Made by a program: the position numbers and the translations under genes
Assembly: GCA_026261815.1 (NCBI GenBank)
Contig: JAMPIT010000300.1
Span: 682,001 to 746,000, forward strand
Length of the DNA: 64,000 nucleotides
Reading direction: 5' to 3'
Source of the DNA: Monarcha castaneiventris obscurior
Lineage: Eukaryota > Chordata > Aves > Passeriformes > Monarchidae
Shown here: in pieces, positions 1 to 12,563 of the stretch
Numbering within the stretch: position 1 is the first letter of the stretch
How the letters are laid out: each line of letters starts with the position of its first letter
Notes under the pieces: model-generated
Told to the model about the DNA's origin: nothing
What the model saw: only the letters and a program-made list of their open reading frames with translations
Databases searched by the model: none

Positions 1-2171
1 ACTTCACCTTCTGTCCCACGGATGGAACTGAAGCTCTTCCAAAGGCATTAGTCCTGGTGGAACGGCTGGTCCTGGGGGCTGGTGCTGGACAAGCCATCCT
101 GGCTTTCCTCTGTTGCTGCCCGTGTTCCTCCAGCCTGGGTCACTGTGCCTGATGGTTCCCCTCTCATGGGTATTTGGGTCTCAGGGGTGCAGGGAAGCCT
201 GAGCAGCATGGCCTGGAGGGGTTCCCTCCTGTTCCATGGTCCCCTGCCCTTGCCACAAACTGCAGCAAATTCCACAGTGACTGTGCAGCACCAGGGATGG
301 CTCCCCTGGAGGGGCAGGCTGAGCTGTCCTTGGGAAAGGATGGGGACCATGCAGGGCTCAGCTCCTCGCCCCAGCGTTGTGCCCAGAGGAGCCCCTGAGC
401 AGGGCCAGGGCTGGGGGCTGAGCAGCTCACAGTGCTGTGGCTTTCCTGTCCCCCCTGGGATGTGCTGACTGAAATGGCTGAAGACTGAGAGGGTCTGACA
501 GTGTTTAGTTTGGGAGGGGAGAGTTTAATAGTAGCATATGTAGGCCTGCAGTTCTGAAAAACTCATTCGATTTCAGTGGGAAGCTGAACCGGGCTACAAT
601 GGAAATCCCTCCTTTGGCTTTGCTGAGCACTAAATGAAGTCCTGTGTGCTGGTTCACATCTCCTTATCCTGTGTCTACTCCTTAATATCTTCTGGTGCAT
701 AAATCGAAGTGCTGGTGCACATGACACGTGACATTCTAGGTGCAGCAGCAGTAACTCAGCAGTTACAGGGGAAAACGTGTTCTGGCAGAAGGTTATGGGT
801 GAGAAGAATTTCCTCTGTGCTGAAGGACTTGAAGATGCTGTTGTGTCATGCTGTCACTCCCTCCAGTGCTGTGTGAGAGCCCTGAATGCAGAGATCCGTG
901 TTCTGCCGTGTTCACAGCCCAGTTCTGGGTGTAGTAGTCTTGATCTCCAGGCTGAGCTGAGCCCAGTTTGCCAAAATCTCAAGCCAGTGGCTCCATGGGG
1001 AAAGGAGTCCCAGGGGGCTGGGCATTCAGCTATGGGGTGGTTGGGGAGCAGCAATCATGGTCAGAAACCTCCAGTTCAGTGCTAATCCTGGCTCCTTCTG
1101 CGAGCAGGAAGACTTCAGAGATGTGGCTTTCTCAGCCAGCTCCAGGAGCTCTGGGTGGCTGCTTTCAGCCTGAGATGGAGGGACTGCGGAAGGGGAAGGG
1201 CCATGCCCCCTGTGCCACCAGAAATTAAACCCTCTTCCAAACAAAAACCTCCCCCAGGAGAGCAGAGCTGTAACACCAGGCACTGGCCCATCCCCTCTCT
1301 GTCAGCGGCGCTGGGGTGGCTGAGAACTCACTGCCACGTGTTGCCCCAGCCACAGTGGCATCAGGGTGCCAGGGGATGCCATCCCATCTGGGAACCATTC
1401 TGGGGTGGGAACAGCCCCTGCCCCTGCTGATATCACTCAGGGTTGGGAGTCAGAGCCAAGCCTGGGGTGTGCAACACCCCTCCAAAATAACCTCTGACCT
1501 CAGGGCTCTCCAGGGTCCCAGGGACCGGAGCGGGGCCAGGGACCTCCATGGCTCCAGCACCTCTCTGGCCCTCCCCGGAGCACCACGTGTGGTCCATCTG
1601 CCAGGGACTGCACTGGGGTGAGGAGGGGCAGGGTTTTCAAACTGCTGTGGAGGCTTAGACTGAGGCTTGTAATGATTTTAGTGGGATTTGGCTAGTTGTG
1701 CGTACAAGCCCATAAGGTATTTCAGAAAACATCAACAGTGAGGGGTGGAAGGAGAAACGCTGTTGTTTGGGCCCTGTGAGATTCTGGGGTTTGGGTTTTT
1801 TTCTGACTAAGTATGATGTTTCCCTGGCACAAGTTCAATTCATCCTCTTTCCCTAATGGAAAAAAGCAAAGCTGGATGTCTTGCTTTGCTTGCAGTTGAA
1901 GGCACTGGACTGGATAAACGTAACTGTTGTCTTTGAAAAATTTTTCTCCCCTTGGATAAGAGCATAAAAAAAAAGAAATTATGACCTCACGCTTTCATGC
2001 TTAAAAAAAAAAAATTCTATTTCAGCTGATGCTTATTATGGCTCTTATTAACAATGTTTGAACCAAAAAAGAGGTCCAGATGTGATGATTTTATTTATGC
2101 CAAATTGTGTTTTGGTCACTGAGCTTGCATTTGGATAATTTATTTTTTCTTTTCTTTTTTTCCTTTTTCAG
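1..2171 (+). other. FGF18: 3' part of the last FGF18 intron
   Basis: This sequence runs directly into the splice acceptor of the FGF18 terminal exon, so it is read as intron. The acceptor is an almost pure pyrimidine tract at 2143-2168 followed by CAG at 2169-2171. I looked for the preceding FGF18 exon (the FGF core ahead of the final strands) in all three forward frames and did not find it, so the intron extends beyond the left edge. The open frames between 80 and 1620 have no domain or splice-site support. The last 500 bases are A/T-rich, with A-runs near 1966-1976 and 2004-2014. No transposon was recognised. Confidence 0.8.
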
Positions 2172-2438
2172 CCTGATGGCACCAGTAAGGAGTGTGTCTT
2201 CATTGAAAAAGTCCTAGAAAACAACTACACAGCACTGATGTCTGCGAAATATTCAGGCTGGTATGTTGGATTCACCAAAAAAGGGAGGCCACGGAAAGGG
2301 CCCAAGACCCGAGAAAACCAGCAAGATGTACATTTTATGAAGAGATACCCAAAGGGGCAAATGGAGATACAGAAACCTTTCAAGTACACAACAGTCACCA
2401 AGAGGACTAAGAGAATACGACCCACCAACCCCAGCTAA
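2172..2438 (+). CDS. FGF18: Fibroblast growth factor 18, terminal exon (partial)
   Basis: FGF18 is a secreted heparan-sulphate-binding ligand of the FGF8/17/18 subfamily that signals through FGF receptors in skeletal, lung and limb development. The exon starts in phase 0 after CAG and encodes 88 residues before TAA at 2436-2438. Visible features are [10 protein letters not shown] at the exon start, the sequon N-Y-T at exon residues 18-20, [19 protein letters not shown] (the end of the beta-trefoil with the basic heparin-binding loop), [16 protein letters not shown], and a basic tail ending in PTNPS. From family knowledge, an 88-residue last exon in a 207-residue protein puts the exon's single cysteine and sequon at about residues 127 and 137, which fits the known disulphide and glycosylation sites. 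FGF8 and FGF17 differ clearly in the tail. The frame is intact. Exons 5' of this one are outside the window. Confidence 0.94.
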   Translation, partial: PDGTSKECVFIEKVLENNYTALMSAKYSGWYVGFTKKGRPRKGPKTRENQQDVHFMKRYPKGQMEIQKPFKYTTVTKRTKRIRPTNPS

Positions 2439-2565
2439 AAACAGACAGAAACAGTGTCACAATAAGAAACCACAAAAAGAAAAAAAAAAAAAAACTGCAC
2501 CAGAGGAATATTTTTACATTAAAAATAAGGAAGAAGCTCTATTTTTGTACATTGTGTTTAAAAAA

Positions 2566-2591
2566 AATAAAAATAAAAAAAAATTAATAAA
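2566..2591 (+). terminator. FGF18: Proximal FGF18 poly(A) signal cluster
   Basis: Three AATAAA hexamers occur in 26 bases, at 2566-2571, 2572-2577 and 2586-2591. They lie about 130-150 bases after the stop codon, and a T/G-containing stretch follows at about 2620-2640. They could direct a short 3' UTR isoform. They could also be a chance product of the A-rich tract, so use must be shown by 3'-end reads. Confidence 0.45.
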
Positions 2592-3096
2592 AGACTAGGT
2601 GGCAAATGCTGGGGAAAGCTGTTCGGGATTTATTGTGACTTGAAAAATGAAATGAACTGCTCTATTTAAATTGACTTCTTGTTGTTCATGACACAGGTGC
2701 TTATTTTGCTCTTTTGGAAAGGACAACTTTTCAAGCATATCCCCAGAGGGAAAAAAAAAACAACAAAAAAAGAATTATTAAAAATAAATAAATAAAACCA
2801 AAGAAAACCAAAGGTCTTTCCCAAAGTTACTGAGACCCTGCCCCGCCAAGTGCCGGTTTGCAGTAATCTATTTATTGCCTGCTGCCGCCCGGCCAGGACA
2901 GGCGATGGGAGCTGCAGGGAGTGAGGCCCGTGGAGCTCTCGGCGCATCGATCCTCTGTAACCTTCCTGACGACATAGGGAGTCACGGCTCCGTGATCCTG
3001 CATCCTGCTCACTTCTGGAGAATGCTGCTAACTACATTCAAGTGACTACAAGATGACCTAGTACACCAATGATAAGGGAATATTTTAAAACCAGCT

Positions 3097-3122
3097 ATAT
3101 TATATATATTATATATATATAA
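3097..3122. repeat. TA/ATATT simple repeat in the FGF18 3' UTR
   Basis: A 26-base run of only A and T made of TATATTA and TA units. It is likely length-variable, and in RNA it would form an AU-rich, weakly paired element. Confidence 0.8.
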
Positions 3123-3183
3123 GCTATTTATTTCACCTCTCTGTATATTGCAGTTCCATGAACCAAGTATTACTGCCTCAACA

Positions 3184-3189
3184 ATTAAA
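3184..3189 (+). terminator. FGF18: Likely distal FGF18 poly(A) signal (ATTAAA)
   Basis: ATTAAA is the commonest variant poly(A) hexamer. Here it is followed within 30 bases by a T-rich and then a pyrimidine-rich element, the usual arrangement of a cleavage site. It lies about 750 bases after the stop codon. Confidence 0.4.
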
Positions 3190-4082
3190 ACAAAATTATT
3201 TAAAACATGTACATATTTTTGCTGTTCACACTTCTTTCCCCTCCCTGAGTAGTGGTTTTTAATGCATATTTATCCTTTATGCGAGGCCAGCAGGAAATGT
3301 TCAGGGTAGTTTCCCCACTATAAACTTCATTGCTGATTCTGTAGTTCCTCCTATTTCTTAATACCATCTTCCTCTTCCTCCCTGGGTGTTCCCACAAGGA
3401 AGATTCCCAGTGGGGTGATGGTGGGCTGAGTGTGAGGGAATCCACACCAGTGTTTTTCAAGAGCAGCGTGTTTGATACTCTTCAGTCCAAGGAATATTTC
3501 CTAAAGCTGAGGCCAAGCAGAAAGTGAACTGGAAAATGAGTGTCTGACGGCATTAACACGTGCTTATGTGTGGCTTGTGTTTCCTTCATTAGAGGTTTTA
3601 GAGGGGCTCTAGCTTTCAGCTGTTTAATTCAATACTGTGCCTTTCAAACTTGCCCTCAGCCAGACAAATCCTTCCCCCTTGTCCTGCGTGGTTCACCCAG
3701 CCCATCCAGTGACTTGCTTCCCCGGTCAGTCCAGCTGGCTTTCCTCCCAGGAATTCTGCACAGGATATGGGAGGTGTGAAGTGCCCCACAAGCAGAAAGT
3801 GGGGAAAAGAAGCAAGATGAAATAACTGACCTCAGATTTTAGCTGGAATGGCAATGGAGCCCAAGTGGAGTTTCAAGGAAAAGCTCACTTGGTTTTTGCT
3901 TCTCTCTGTGTGCAGACATGGCTGCACTCCCTGGTTACAGCCAGGGCTGGAAATGCTCAAAGCCACTAATAAAGCTTTTTCTTGTTAATCAGGAGAATGA
4001 CTCTCCCCAGAACAAGCTTTCCCAAGATAACTTTGAGAGCTGCAGCCAAATCCTGCAGATCAAAGCTGTTTGGGAGATGGTG

Positions 4083-4116
4083 CAGATAAGCATGCAAGCT
4101 TGAGGATGCTTATCTG
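4083..4116. promoter_or_regulatory. Inverted pair of GATA-factor consensus sites
   Basis: Perfect 11-base inverted arms, CAGATAAGCAT at 4083-4093 and ATGCTTATCTG at 4106-4116, are separated by 12 bases. Each arm contains AGATAAG, the consensus for GATA zinc-finger factors, in opposite orientation. The stem is too short and isolated for a microRNA precursor. Regulatory function is inference. Confidence 0.3.
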
Positions 4117-7100
4117 AACCAATCTCCAAACCTTGCAAGCCTAGAGAAAAATGAGCAGTGCTAAGCAGGAGCACTCCATGCTGCTCCAGGAGAAGCTGGG
4201 CAGCTGCGCAGGTGATGCCTCACCCCAGCTAAGCACGGGAGGTCACTCAACAGTCCCTGTCCCAGTGGATTACTGGGAGCTGCTCTCCTGGTGCACCTGG
4301 AGACAGGAGCAGGACCCAGTGGTGGAATTGGTTGGTGGGGGCTGGAAGGCTTTGCCAGCTTTGTCTTCAGATTGATTCACGTGGGAAGGATTTGGGGAAA
4401 GTTCAGAGGAGTGCTGGGGTGGAGGATTGGGAGCAGCTGGAGATTTGATATGTTAGTACCTCCAAGAGGAGACACCCAGTTGATCTCCAGAGTGAGAAAT
4501 GTTTTATGGGTGCCTTTTTTCTCCTTGAAATATTGCCACAGCCCATGGCCCTGGTGGTTTCACTGTTAGAACGACAGAGCTTGTTTGCCTTTGGAGAAAT
4601 TGAAGGAGGTGGGAGCAGTAAAGGCTGGAGAAGTCTGGGCAGAAGGGATCTCCTCTGAGGCTGGGAGCAACCAGGGAGGATCTGCTCCCTGTCCCACAAT
4701 GCCCACTGAGTTTGGAGACTGGCATGTGGGAGTGAGGGGCTGTGCAATTGGTAGTTGGGGCCTCTGTCCCTCGTGTCATTGGTTTACAAGAGTGTTTCCT
4801 GGACAGCAGTGGGACAGGTTCCGCAGGCTGTGAAAAGTCCGTGTGGTGAGGACATGTGATGCTCACCTGGATTAGGTGACGCTGGAGGGATTTGGTGGCT
4901 GATGGTGCACATTAAGTGTTTGTGTTTGAATATCTGCTTTTAGGCTTTATTAACAACAAAAGCAGGGGCAAAGATGAGACTAATTCACACCAGGTCCCCT
5001 TCAGAGGACCTTCAAGTTGGACAGAAGGGTGCTCTGGGTAGGAGATGTTCAAGGAATGAACATAAATAGGGGAAATCCATCCTGTGCCCAGTGAGGGACA
5101 GCCCTTTGCTTGGGGCAGGCACAGGGTGCTCCTGCCCCGGGCAGTGCTCGGGGGTCGGGCCAGTGTCTGGTTGTAGGTGGCTGTCAACAGCCCCGCTGGA
5201 CAGGTCCCTCTCTGACCTCCAGACCAGAGAACTAACTTGTCTGTGGTGTTTTAACCTCATTTTGTCCTTTCGGAAAGTCTTCAGTCACCCTGAATATGAG
5301 CTGAGATTTCCCATGTAGGCTATTACATTTGATTTACTTTATAATTGAAGATTGTTAATGAGGATTTAATTGCTATTGTGGGATTCTCCTCAAGAGCGAG
5401 GGACGAAATGTGAGTGATGGCATTCATGTGTATGGAGCTCTGGGTGGGCACACTTTACCCAGCACTCTGCTGAACTGGGTTTAATAAAAGTGTCTTGAGC
5501 CAGTGCCTCAGAAGCACTGCTGGGTTTGTCACACTGTTTCCATAGCTGAGATCAGAGACAGGCACCGTGGGATAACACCAGGCTTGGCTTTGTTGGGTGC
5601 AGCAGCCACTGAGGCCAGGAGGGAAACTTGGTGGGTCCAAGGAAGTTTTCTGAGCTTGTTGGCCAAACCAGAGCTGTTTGGTGAGACCTTCTGAGTGGGG
5701 CCATCTCCCATGCTGTCCCTGTGAGGGTGAAGGGTCAGTGGTCACAGCTCAGCTAGGCTCAGTGTCTGGTCTAAGCAGGGCAAACCCTTCACCTGTTGGG
5801 CCCTGCCTGGGGCTTACCACTGGCCAGAGGACAAAGAGTGTCCTGGTCCCTGTGCAAGGCGTCTTCCAGCTCCCTGCCAACCTGCCCTGGCCCACAGAGC
5901 TGTCAGAGGAGCAGGTGACTGGGCTCACAGCCCTGCAGCTGAAACCCCAAGGTTGGTGTGGTCTTTCCTGCCCAACAGCAGAGTTGTTCCGTTCTGTGTC
6001 GATGCAAACTCAGGTGCCACAGCAGGCTCTGACCTGGAGCACCCCTACAGAGCCTGATCCGCCCCTCTCGGCCAGCAGCTGGCTTTTGGCAATGCTCCCT
6101 GCACAGCCCCGAGCCCCGCTCAGTCATGCTCCTCCAGCAGAGGGAAAAGGGTCACACAAAGCAGGGGTGTCCCCCCAGAACACAGCTTTTCTCTGCTGTC
6201 CACTCTCACGGCATTAAACATCGTGGTTTGTGTCTGCTGCGAGGCAGAGCAGGTATATTCCTATGCATAATTTCCTGGTGCTGTGCCAAAGGGTGGAAGT
6301 TTATACTTAAGATTCACAACAGCTGTTTAAAGTGCCTATGTCTCATGCCAGCCATACCACCTGAATGGCCAAGGGATATATATAAAACTTGAATTATTTT
6401 TTGAATGTTTGTTGTTATTAATTTGGAGACAGATGAGAGGAGATTCCTCACAAATGATGTAACCTACATAGACTGTTATTTCCAACAGTGTGAGCTGAAA
6501 AATTAGGGAGGAAAAACCAGGTCAAACTGAAACTTTTCTTTTAATTTTTTCTTTTTAAGTGCGACAGTACTGAGTGGAGTGATTTGGGTTTACCAGAGAC
6601 ATTTAATCCACCCTATTAAGGATTTCTGTAATTTCTTTAAATATATGTGATTTCATAGGGGAAAAAAGAGAAATAGAAGCTTCACTTTGAAAGTAGAAAA
6701 CAATTACGTGATGTGTAAAAAAGTGTTCCCTGCCTATTTGTCAGTTGAAACTGATTTGAGCCCCCCACTGAACTGTCAATCCTATGGCAGTTTGTGGTTT
6801 CTTTGGCAAAAGCTGCCTCTCTCCACTCACTGAGGCCCTGGATGGAACCTTTTCCGGAGCCCCCTGATGGGTGCAGAGCCCAAACCTTCTCCCTGTCCTG
6901 CCCATTCCTGCTGCCCTCCTTCTGCACCCCGCTTTTATCAGAGGCTGAATCCTGGCTGATGGAGCCAAAGCTCAGGACACTGTTTCCTTTCTCCTGTGGC
7001 ATTTTAAGCTTTCAGTGCCTGTGTTAAGGTGCCAGCCCAAGGAGATCCACGCTGTGAGCATCGTCCACAGAGTCCCTGTCCCTCAGCAAGGTCTGGCACA

Positions 7101-8919
7101 TACTGGGGGCTCCGTGGCCATCAAGACCTGTGAATTTAGTGGTTACTGGCACAGACGAGCCAAGCTGTGAGCTCTAGGTTGATGGTGACCAGTCCCTGAC
7201 TGTGTTTGTTGTGGGTGGGACTCGTTTCTACTCAGAAAATTACGGAAAGTTTAGTCCAACCAGTACAGCGTGAAGGTGGCTGACACCTGCCTGGGCAAGG
7301 GCTGATTCCCAGTTTTGGAGCAGACTAAAGGGTAACTGTCTGCACATCCCAGTGGCTGCCAGGCTGGAGGACCCGTGGCTGAGCCACAGGAAGCAGAACT
7401 GAGTTATGCTGGGCTTGGAAAACAACCGGTTGAGTTTCCCAAGCCACATCAAACCCATCTAAAGAGAGATGAATTGGTCTGCTCAGGCCTAAAGGATAGA
7501 AAACACTGCCTTTGTTTTGAAAAAAACAACCGCAGCGGCCAGGAATAACAGAAAACGTAACCGCACCAAAGCCTCTGATGGGAGTTTCCTCCTCAGTTAA
7601 GCAGCACAGGCATCCCGAGGTTCGCGGTGTGTTTTGAGGGATGTCCTGGATGCAGGACAGCATGACCCAGCTGGGGGAAGCACTGCAGGTGATGCTGACA
7701 TTGCCCTTCCCAGCTGAGGGCTTGTTCCTGCCTTGGGATGTGTTTTCATCTGCTTGTGCAATCCCAGTCTTGGAAGGGCCATTTTTTTTTTTCTGCCGAA
7801 GAGGAAATTCTGAACCTGCTTATGCCCCGAGTGAATGCAATGAGCTATGGTAACCATGGGAGAAATTTGTAATTGGGAAATTTCACCCCAGAAATTTGCA
7901 ATTTGGGGATACAGAGACATGTGCCCATTTTGGGGTACACCACTATCACTGCCCAGGAGAGAGGTGCCACCAGCAGCTCTGGCATGGGTGGAGCAGCGAG
8001 GGTGCAGGGAAAGGCTGGCCCAGAGTGTTGTGAGGCTGTGCAGAGTCAGCTGGGAGCAGCCCCTGTGGTGGCCAGTTTGGAGCTGGCTGGGAGCAAAGCC
8101 CACCATGGCCAGCAGGGAGGTGACCACGGCACAGGCCTGGAGCTGCTGCTGGCCAGAGGGATTTTTGTGCAAGGCCAGAGGGAGCGGTGTAAGACGCCAG
8201 GAGAAGGCAATGGTGTGCGACGGATGGGCCATGGCCCAGCCAACAGGGCCTGAGTTCCTGGGAGGTTGCACATGTTACTTTGATCAGATGATCGGATTTG
8301 CATGAATCAGAATGTAAAAATCTTGGCTGGGGTTTACAAAGAAGTCTAGAGAAATAAGCTGCCTCTTTATCTATGTATCTGACACAAGCACAGAGTGAAA
8401 ACCCTTCCACTCCTTGGTGGGACCGTTTTCCAAGGAGAGACAGAGGAGCTTAGATGTTGTTTACAGCCATGGCAGGCTTTCGGGCTGTGATCATCTCTGC
8501 TCCAGAGCTTTCAAAAGGATAAAATGAGCCTACTATTATAAGGACTGAAAATAATCCTAAATGAATAACACACATGCAGCTTTCACAGGCACACATTTCT
8601 GAGCCATTGGAAATGTTGGCACATGCAAACAAACAAAAACACATGTCCTGGGCCTCTGGTTTTCATAGATTTCTGCATGCCATGACATTTGGGGGGGTGG
8701 CATTGCCAAGAGCTAACAAACCAGATTCCCAGGCTTGACTTGCAGAGCTGGCTCGGTGACACAGGGACTAAGAGGGGAGGCCTTTGGGCTGAGGACAGGC
8801 TCTGGGGACCACAGCGCCGCAGGAGAGCCTGCAAGGGGTGCCTGCTCTTGGTGGGACAGGGCAGCGGGGAGGGCTGATCCCTACGGGGCAAGGCCGGCAG
8901 CGGAGAGGCTCCAGAGAAA

Positions 8920-8968
8920 GGTGTGCAATGGGGAGGCTCTGGAGCAAGGTGTGCAATGGGGAGGCTCT
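8920..8968. repeat. Two-copy tandem duplication (28-bp period)
   Basis: An identical 21-base block (GGTGTGCAATGGGGAGGCTCT) occurs at 8920-8940 and 8948-8968, with a 7-base spacer. A degraded third copy of the GAGAGGCTC part precedes it at about 8903. Confidence 0.85.
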
Positions 8969-11900
8969 GTAGAAGCACCCTGTGACCAGGGATCTGCACT
9001 CAGCTCCCCTGGAAAGCAAAGAGGTGATAGAGAGCAATTCCTTGGAAACCCACAGCTGACAGCAGTGCCTAAAGCACTCTCTGGAGAGAAGGTCTGGGTG
9101 AGTTGCGTGTGTGTGACTCCATCTGATCTTAAAGTTGCCATGACAGTGACATTGCCAATCACCATCAGAGCCAGCATCAGCCTCCGGGGACCCCGAGGGT
9201 GAGGGATGGGGACCCTGCATCTGCCCAGAGCTGGCAGAGAGCTGGGCTTGTGCAGGCTGTGCCCTGCAGAGCAGCTGGGTGCTCACGCAGCTTGTGTGCA
9301 CCATCCGTCTGCCTGCCTGCCTGTCTGGATTCCTTGGGAAAGGTAAAACAGTGTTTCCTGCAGGGTCAGATATTTTGGAGGGGGAAGAAAGCAATTTGTG
9401 GCTGTGTTGTCTGCCTGATCAAAAGTGTTACTGGACTGAGCTACACAATGTGCACTCTTTAAACCGGTCCCAATTAGCCCCTCTTGCTAATGCTGCGTTT
9501 CATTCCTGGGAGACTGCACTGGGAGAGCTGTTATGACTTTGTGATTGTGCACATACCTTTATGTGCTTTCATTCTTAATCCCCTTTTTGCAGAAGCCAAA
9601 AGGTCTTCCAGCCAAAAAGGAAATCAAAACCTTTTGTTGGCTGCTTCATAAGAATTAAGGGTGGGATGAAGGTTGTAGCAGGAGCTTAATTAGCCATTGT
9701 AAATAACTAGAGCGGCAGTGCCTGCAACCATATACCACCTTGGGTTGAGATATTGTCAGACCACACAAAGCTAGGTGAATGGGCAGCACAATGGCAGATA
9801 AAATTCACCCCTGATAACTGCAAGGCAAGGCATGGTGAGGAATAATTCGAGCTGTGCCTGCACTCTGTCAGGTTCCACGTTAATTGTAATCATTTACACT
9901 CACAAAACGAGCGCAATCACAGCCAGTCTGGGGTCTTTTTTCCTCTTTGCTGTTGTGAGAGTAAAACAAAATACGAGGATGGTTAAAGAGAGGGATGTAA
10001 AATATTCCCTAATTCCTGTCTGCTCACAGCATAGATCCAGAGGGGACCCTTGCTAACACACTGAACTTCTCCCTGGATATCTGATCTCAAAAGGGGATAT
10101 AGTGGAAATAATAAGTGTTCAGAGGCTGACAATGAAAATACTTAGAGGCCTGGTGAGGGAATGCTTTATGTAGGTATTGAAAGGACTGTGCCTGCTTCAT
10201 TTAGAGACAGGAAAGTAATGAATAGTCTAGACTGCAGAGAAAGTAAATTGGGATCTCCCACTCACCTGCTCTCCCAACACAGAGAAATTCAATGAAAGGC
10301 AGCAAATGTCAAAACTACTGAAAGAGAGCGGTTCTTGACTTGGCGAAAACTAACATGTAGCATGGAAACTAAGCTTTGGGATCAGACAGCAGGAGCCTGG
10401 AGACCAGCCTCGGAGGGGCAGGGCAGCACACCCCCTTACAGACTGGTGCTTCACCCATCCCGCCCAGTGAAAACCACCGGGGTTCAACTTTATTTCATCC
10501 ATGTTAAATAGCTCTGGACAAAGAATGAAATAACTCCACGTGTGCTCTGAGTCCCTACCCTGTCCTGTGTCACAGAGGGCTGTTCTCACACTCCTGTGCT
10601 GGCTGAAGGAGCAGCAAAGATGCTCCCTGATGGCCTCACAGGACACTTGTAGGGTCCGTCCCCGGTCTTTTATGTTTCCACCCCCAGAAGAAGCTCCACA
10701 GGCACCTCTTTCCAAGGAGACCTTTGCCCATGTAGCAACCCTGCTTGCAAACCCTACCTTGCCTTTTCTCTCAGTGCTTTTTGAATTCCAGAGTCCTTCC
10801 TGTGTCACAGAGGGATCATCCCATCTGCTCACCATTGAGGCAGTGCCAGTGTGGGGTGTGGCAGGGATGTATGGCCATGTGTTGTGTGGAGCTGGAGAGG
10901 AGAACTGTCCTAGCCCTTCACAGGGTGGCCCAGAGCTTGTCCAGCCCTCGCTGCCTTTCACATCAGCCAGCCAGACAATCAAGCGCAAGTGGTCCCATTC
11001 TGGAGGTGGAGAAGTTGGGATTACTCATCTGTTCTTGAACATGGCAAGTTTTGCCCTCCGTGTTTTGCAGCCTGATCCTACAAGCTCCTCACATACATTC
11101 GGGCTGAGATCTTTTGGCGCCCGGGGAATTTGGGTGTTCAAGTCCCATCCATCTGGCACCTTGTGATTTCAGGAGGAGATCCATGCCCAAAGCAGGCCTT
11201 TGCTCCAGGAACCTAAATGGCTGCATGGCATGGTTTGCTGGGAAGCGCCACAAACAGCTGCTGGGTGGGAGACGAGTCTGGCTCCCAGAGCTCTGGGGCC
11301 CGGCAGTGGCTGGGTGTCCTCTCCAGGAGCAGGGCTGGGCCCGGGCAGCCCAGCTGTGGGCCCAGCTGCGGGTGCTGCCGGCAGACGCTGCTGTGGGTGG
11401 TCTGAACGCGGCCCAGGGTGCCCTAATCTACCATCAGCTGCCGCAGCCAAGTGATTCAGGGCTGGATGTTTGCTTCGTACCTCTGCGAGGTGTGAACCCA
11501 GACCGCGGCCTGCTTTGAGAGAAGACAATGAGGGCAGACCCTCGCCCTTTCCAGGTGGATCCTCCAAACATGGGGTGGCTTTGCTCCACCTGCCACCAGC
11601 TCAGCTGCAAGGCTGGCAAAGCCCTTCTCTCTCCCAGGGCATCACTCTCCAAATGCCTGGAGCAAGCCAGATACCGCAGGCAGCTGCCAGCTGCCTCGGG
11701 AGGCAGGCATCGCCTGCAGGAAGTGACTGACTTGGCAAACAACCCAAACCCTGCCCCTGGGTGGAATTCATGACATGTAAATTTATAGGTGACTTCTGTG
11801 TAGTGAGGGAGCAGAGATGGAGTGAATACCTTACCGTTGTGCTTCATTAAACACCTTTCCACCCGAGCCAAGAGGTTCCGACACCAGAACCGCAATCAAA

Positions 11901-12540
11901 GCCTCTCCTGGCAGCTTCACAGCCACAGGGAAAAGGGCCACGCTGTCCCTGGGACACAGACAACGACCTCCAGCGTGGGTTTGGCAGTGAGCAGAGGGGA
12001 GCAATGACACCAGCAGCAGCCCTGCTGGTGGGGTCTGTCTTCCTCAAAGAGGTCAGAAAATCATTGCTCCAGAAGAAATTACACCAAGTCTTTGAAAATG
12101 GCAGAAAAAAATGGATCATAGGAGTGTGCAGAGATGAAAACTAGGAAAAAGTCATTGGGTTTCCAGAGAAGTGGTGGTGGGTGCAGGTGAAAATGTGACT
12201 GTGGCTGGAGGTTAGAGAACCAGGGCAGGGCTGTGCCTCTGTCTGCTGGCAAATATCTGAGCTGGAGCATTTTGTTTCATTATCTGCTTCTGGGGGTGTA
12301 TTATCAGCTTCACATCTGTCAGGCAACCTCTCTGCTGTTTGAAAGGTGCTGCTGGTTCCAGATCGGCAAGTGCCTCTTCCTGGAGGGTGCAGGGACAGCT
12401 GCTAGAGGTGTTGGATGGGCTGGGACCATGGAGGGGAAAATGTGAGCACCCACCTGTCATGGGGAGAGTGCAGGGCCTGCGGTGGGGTCCCTTGCCCTGC
12501 TGAATTTCAAACACATGCACTCGGTGTCCTGCAGTGATAT

Positions 12541-12563
12541 GGGGGGGGGCGGGGTGGGGGGGG
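12541..12563 (+). repeat. G-run block, G-quadruplex candidate
   Basis: Runs of nine, four and eight G are interrupted by a single C and a single T, so 21 of 23 bases are G. The long runs can supply four G-tracts with one- or two-base loops. It is also a likely spot for sequencing or assembly error. Confidence 0.8.

Larger units (their letters stand above)
2439..3212 (+). other. FGF18: FGF18 3' untranslated region
   Basis: This is the non-coding sequence after the FGF18 stop. It is strongly A-rich for the first 160 bases, with A-runs at 2478-2494 and 2561-2592, and then has a second A-rich patch at 2751-2812. An AT block lies at 3097-3122. I place the distal end just after ATTAAA at 3184-3189, because a T-rich stretch (3215-3220) and a pyrimidine-rich stretch (3230-3245) follow. 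A PUF-type TGTACATA motif at 3208-3215 sits at or beyond the expected cleavage site. The end is an inference without transcript data. Confidence 0.6.
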
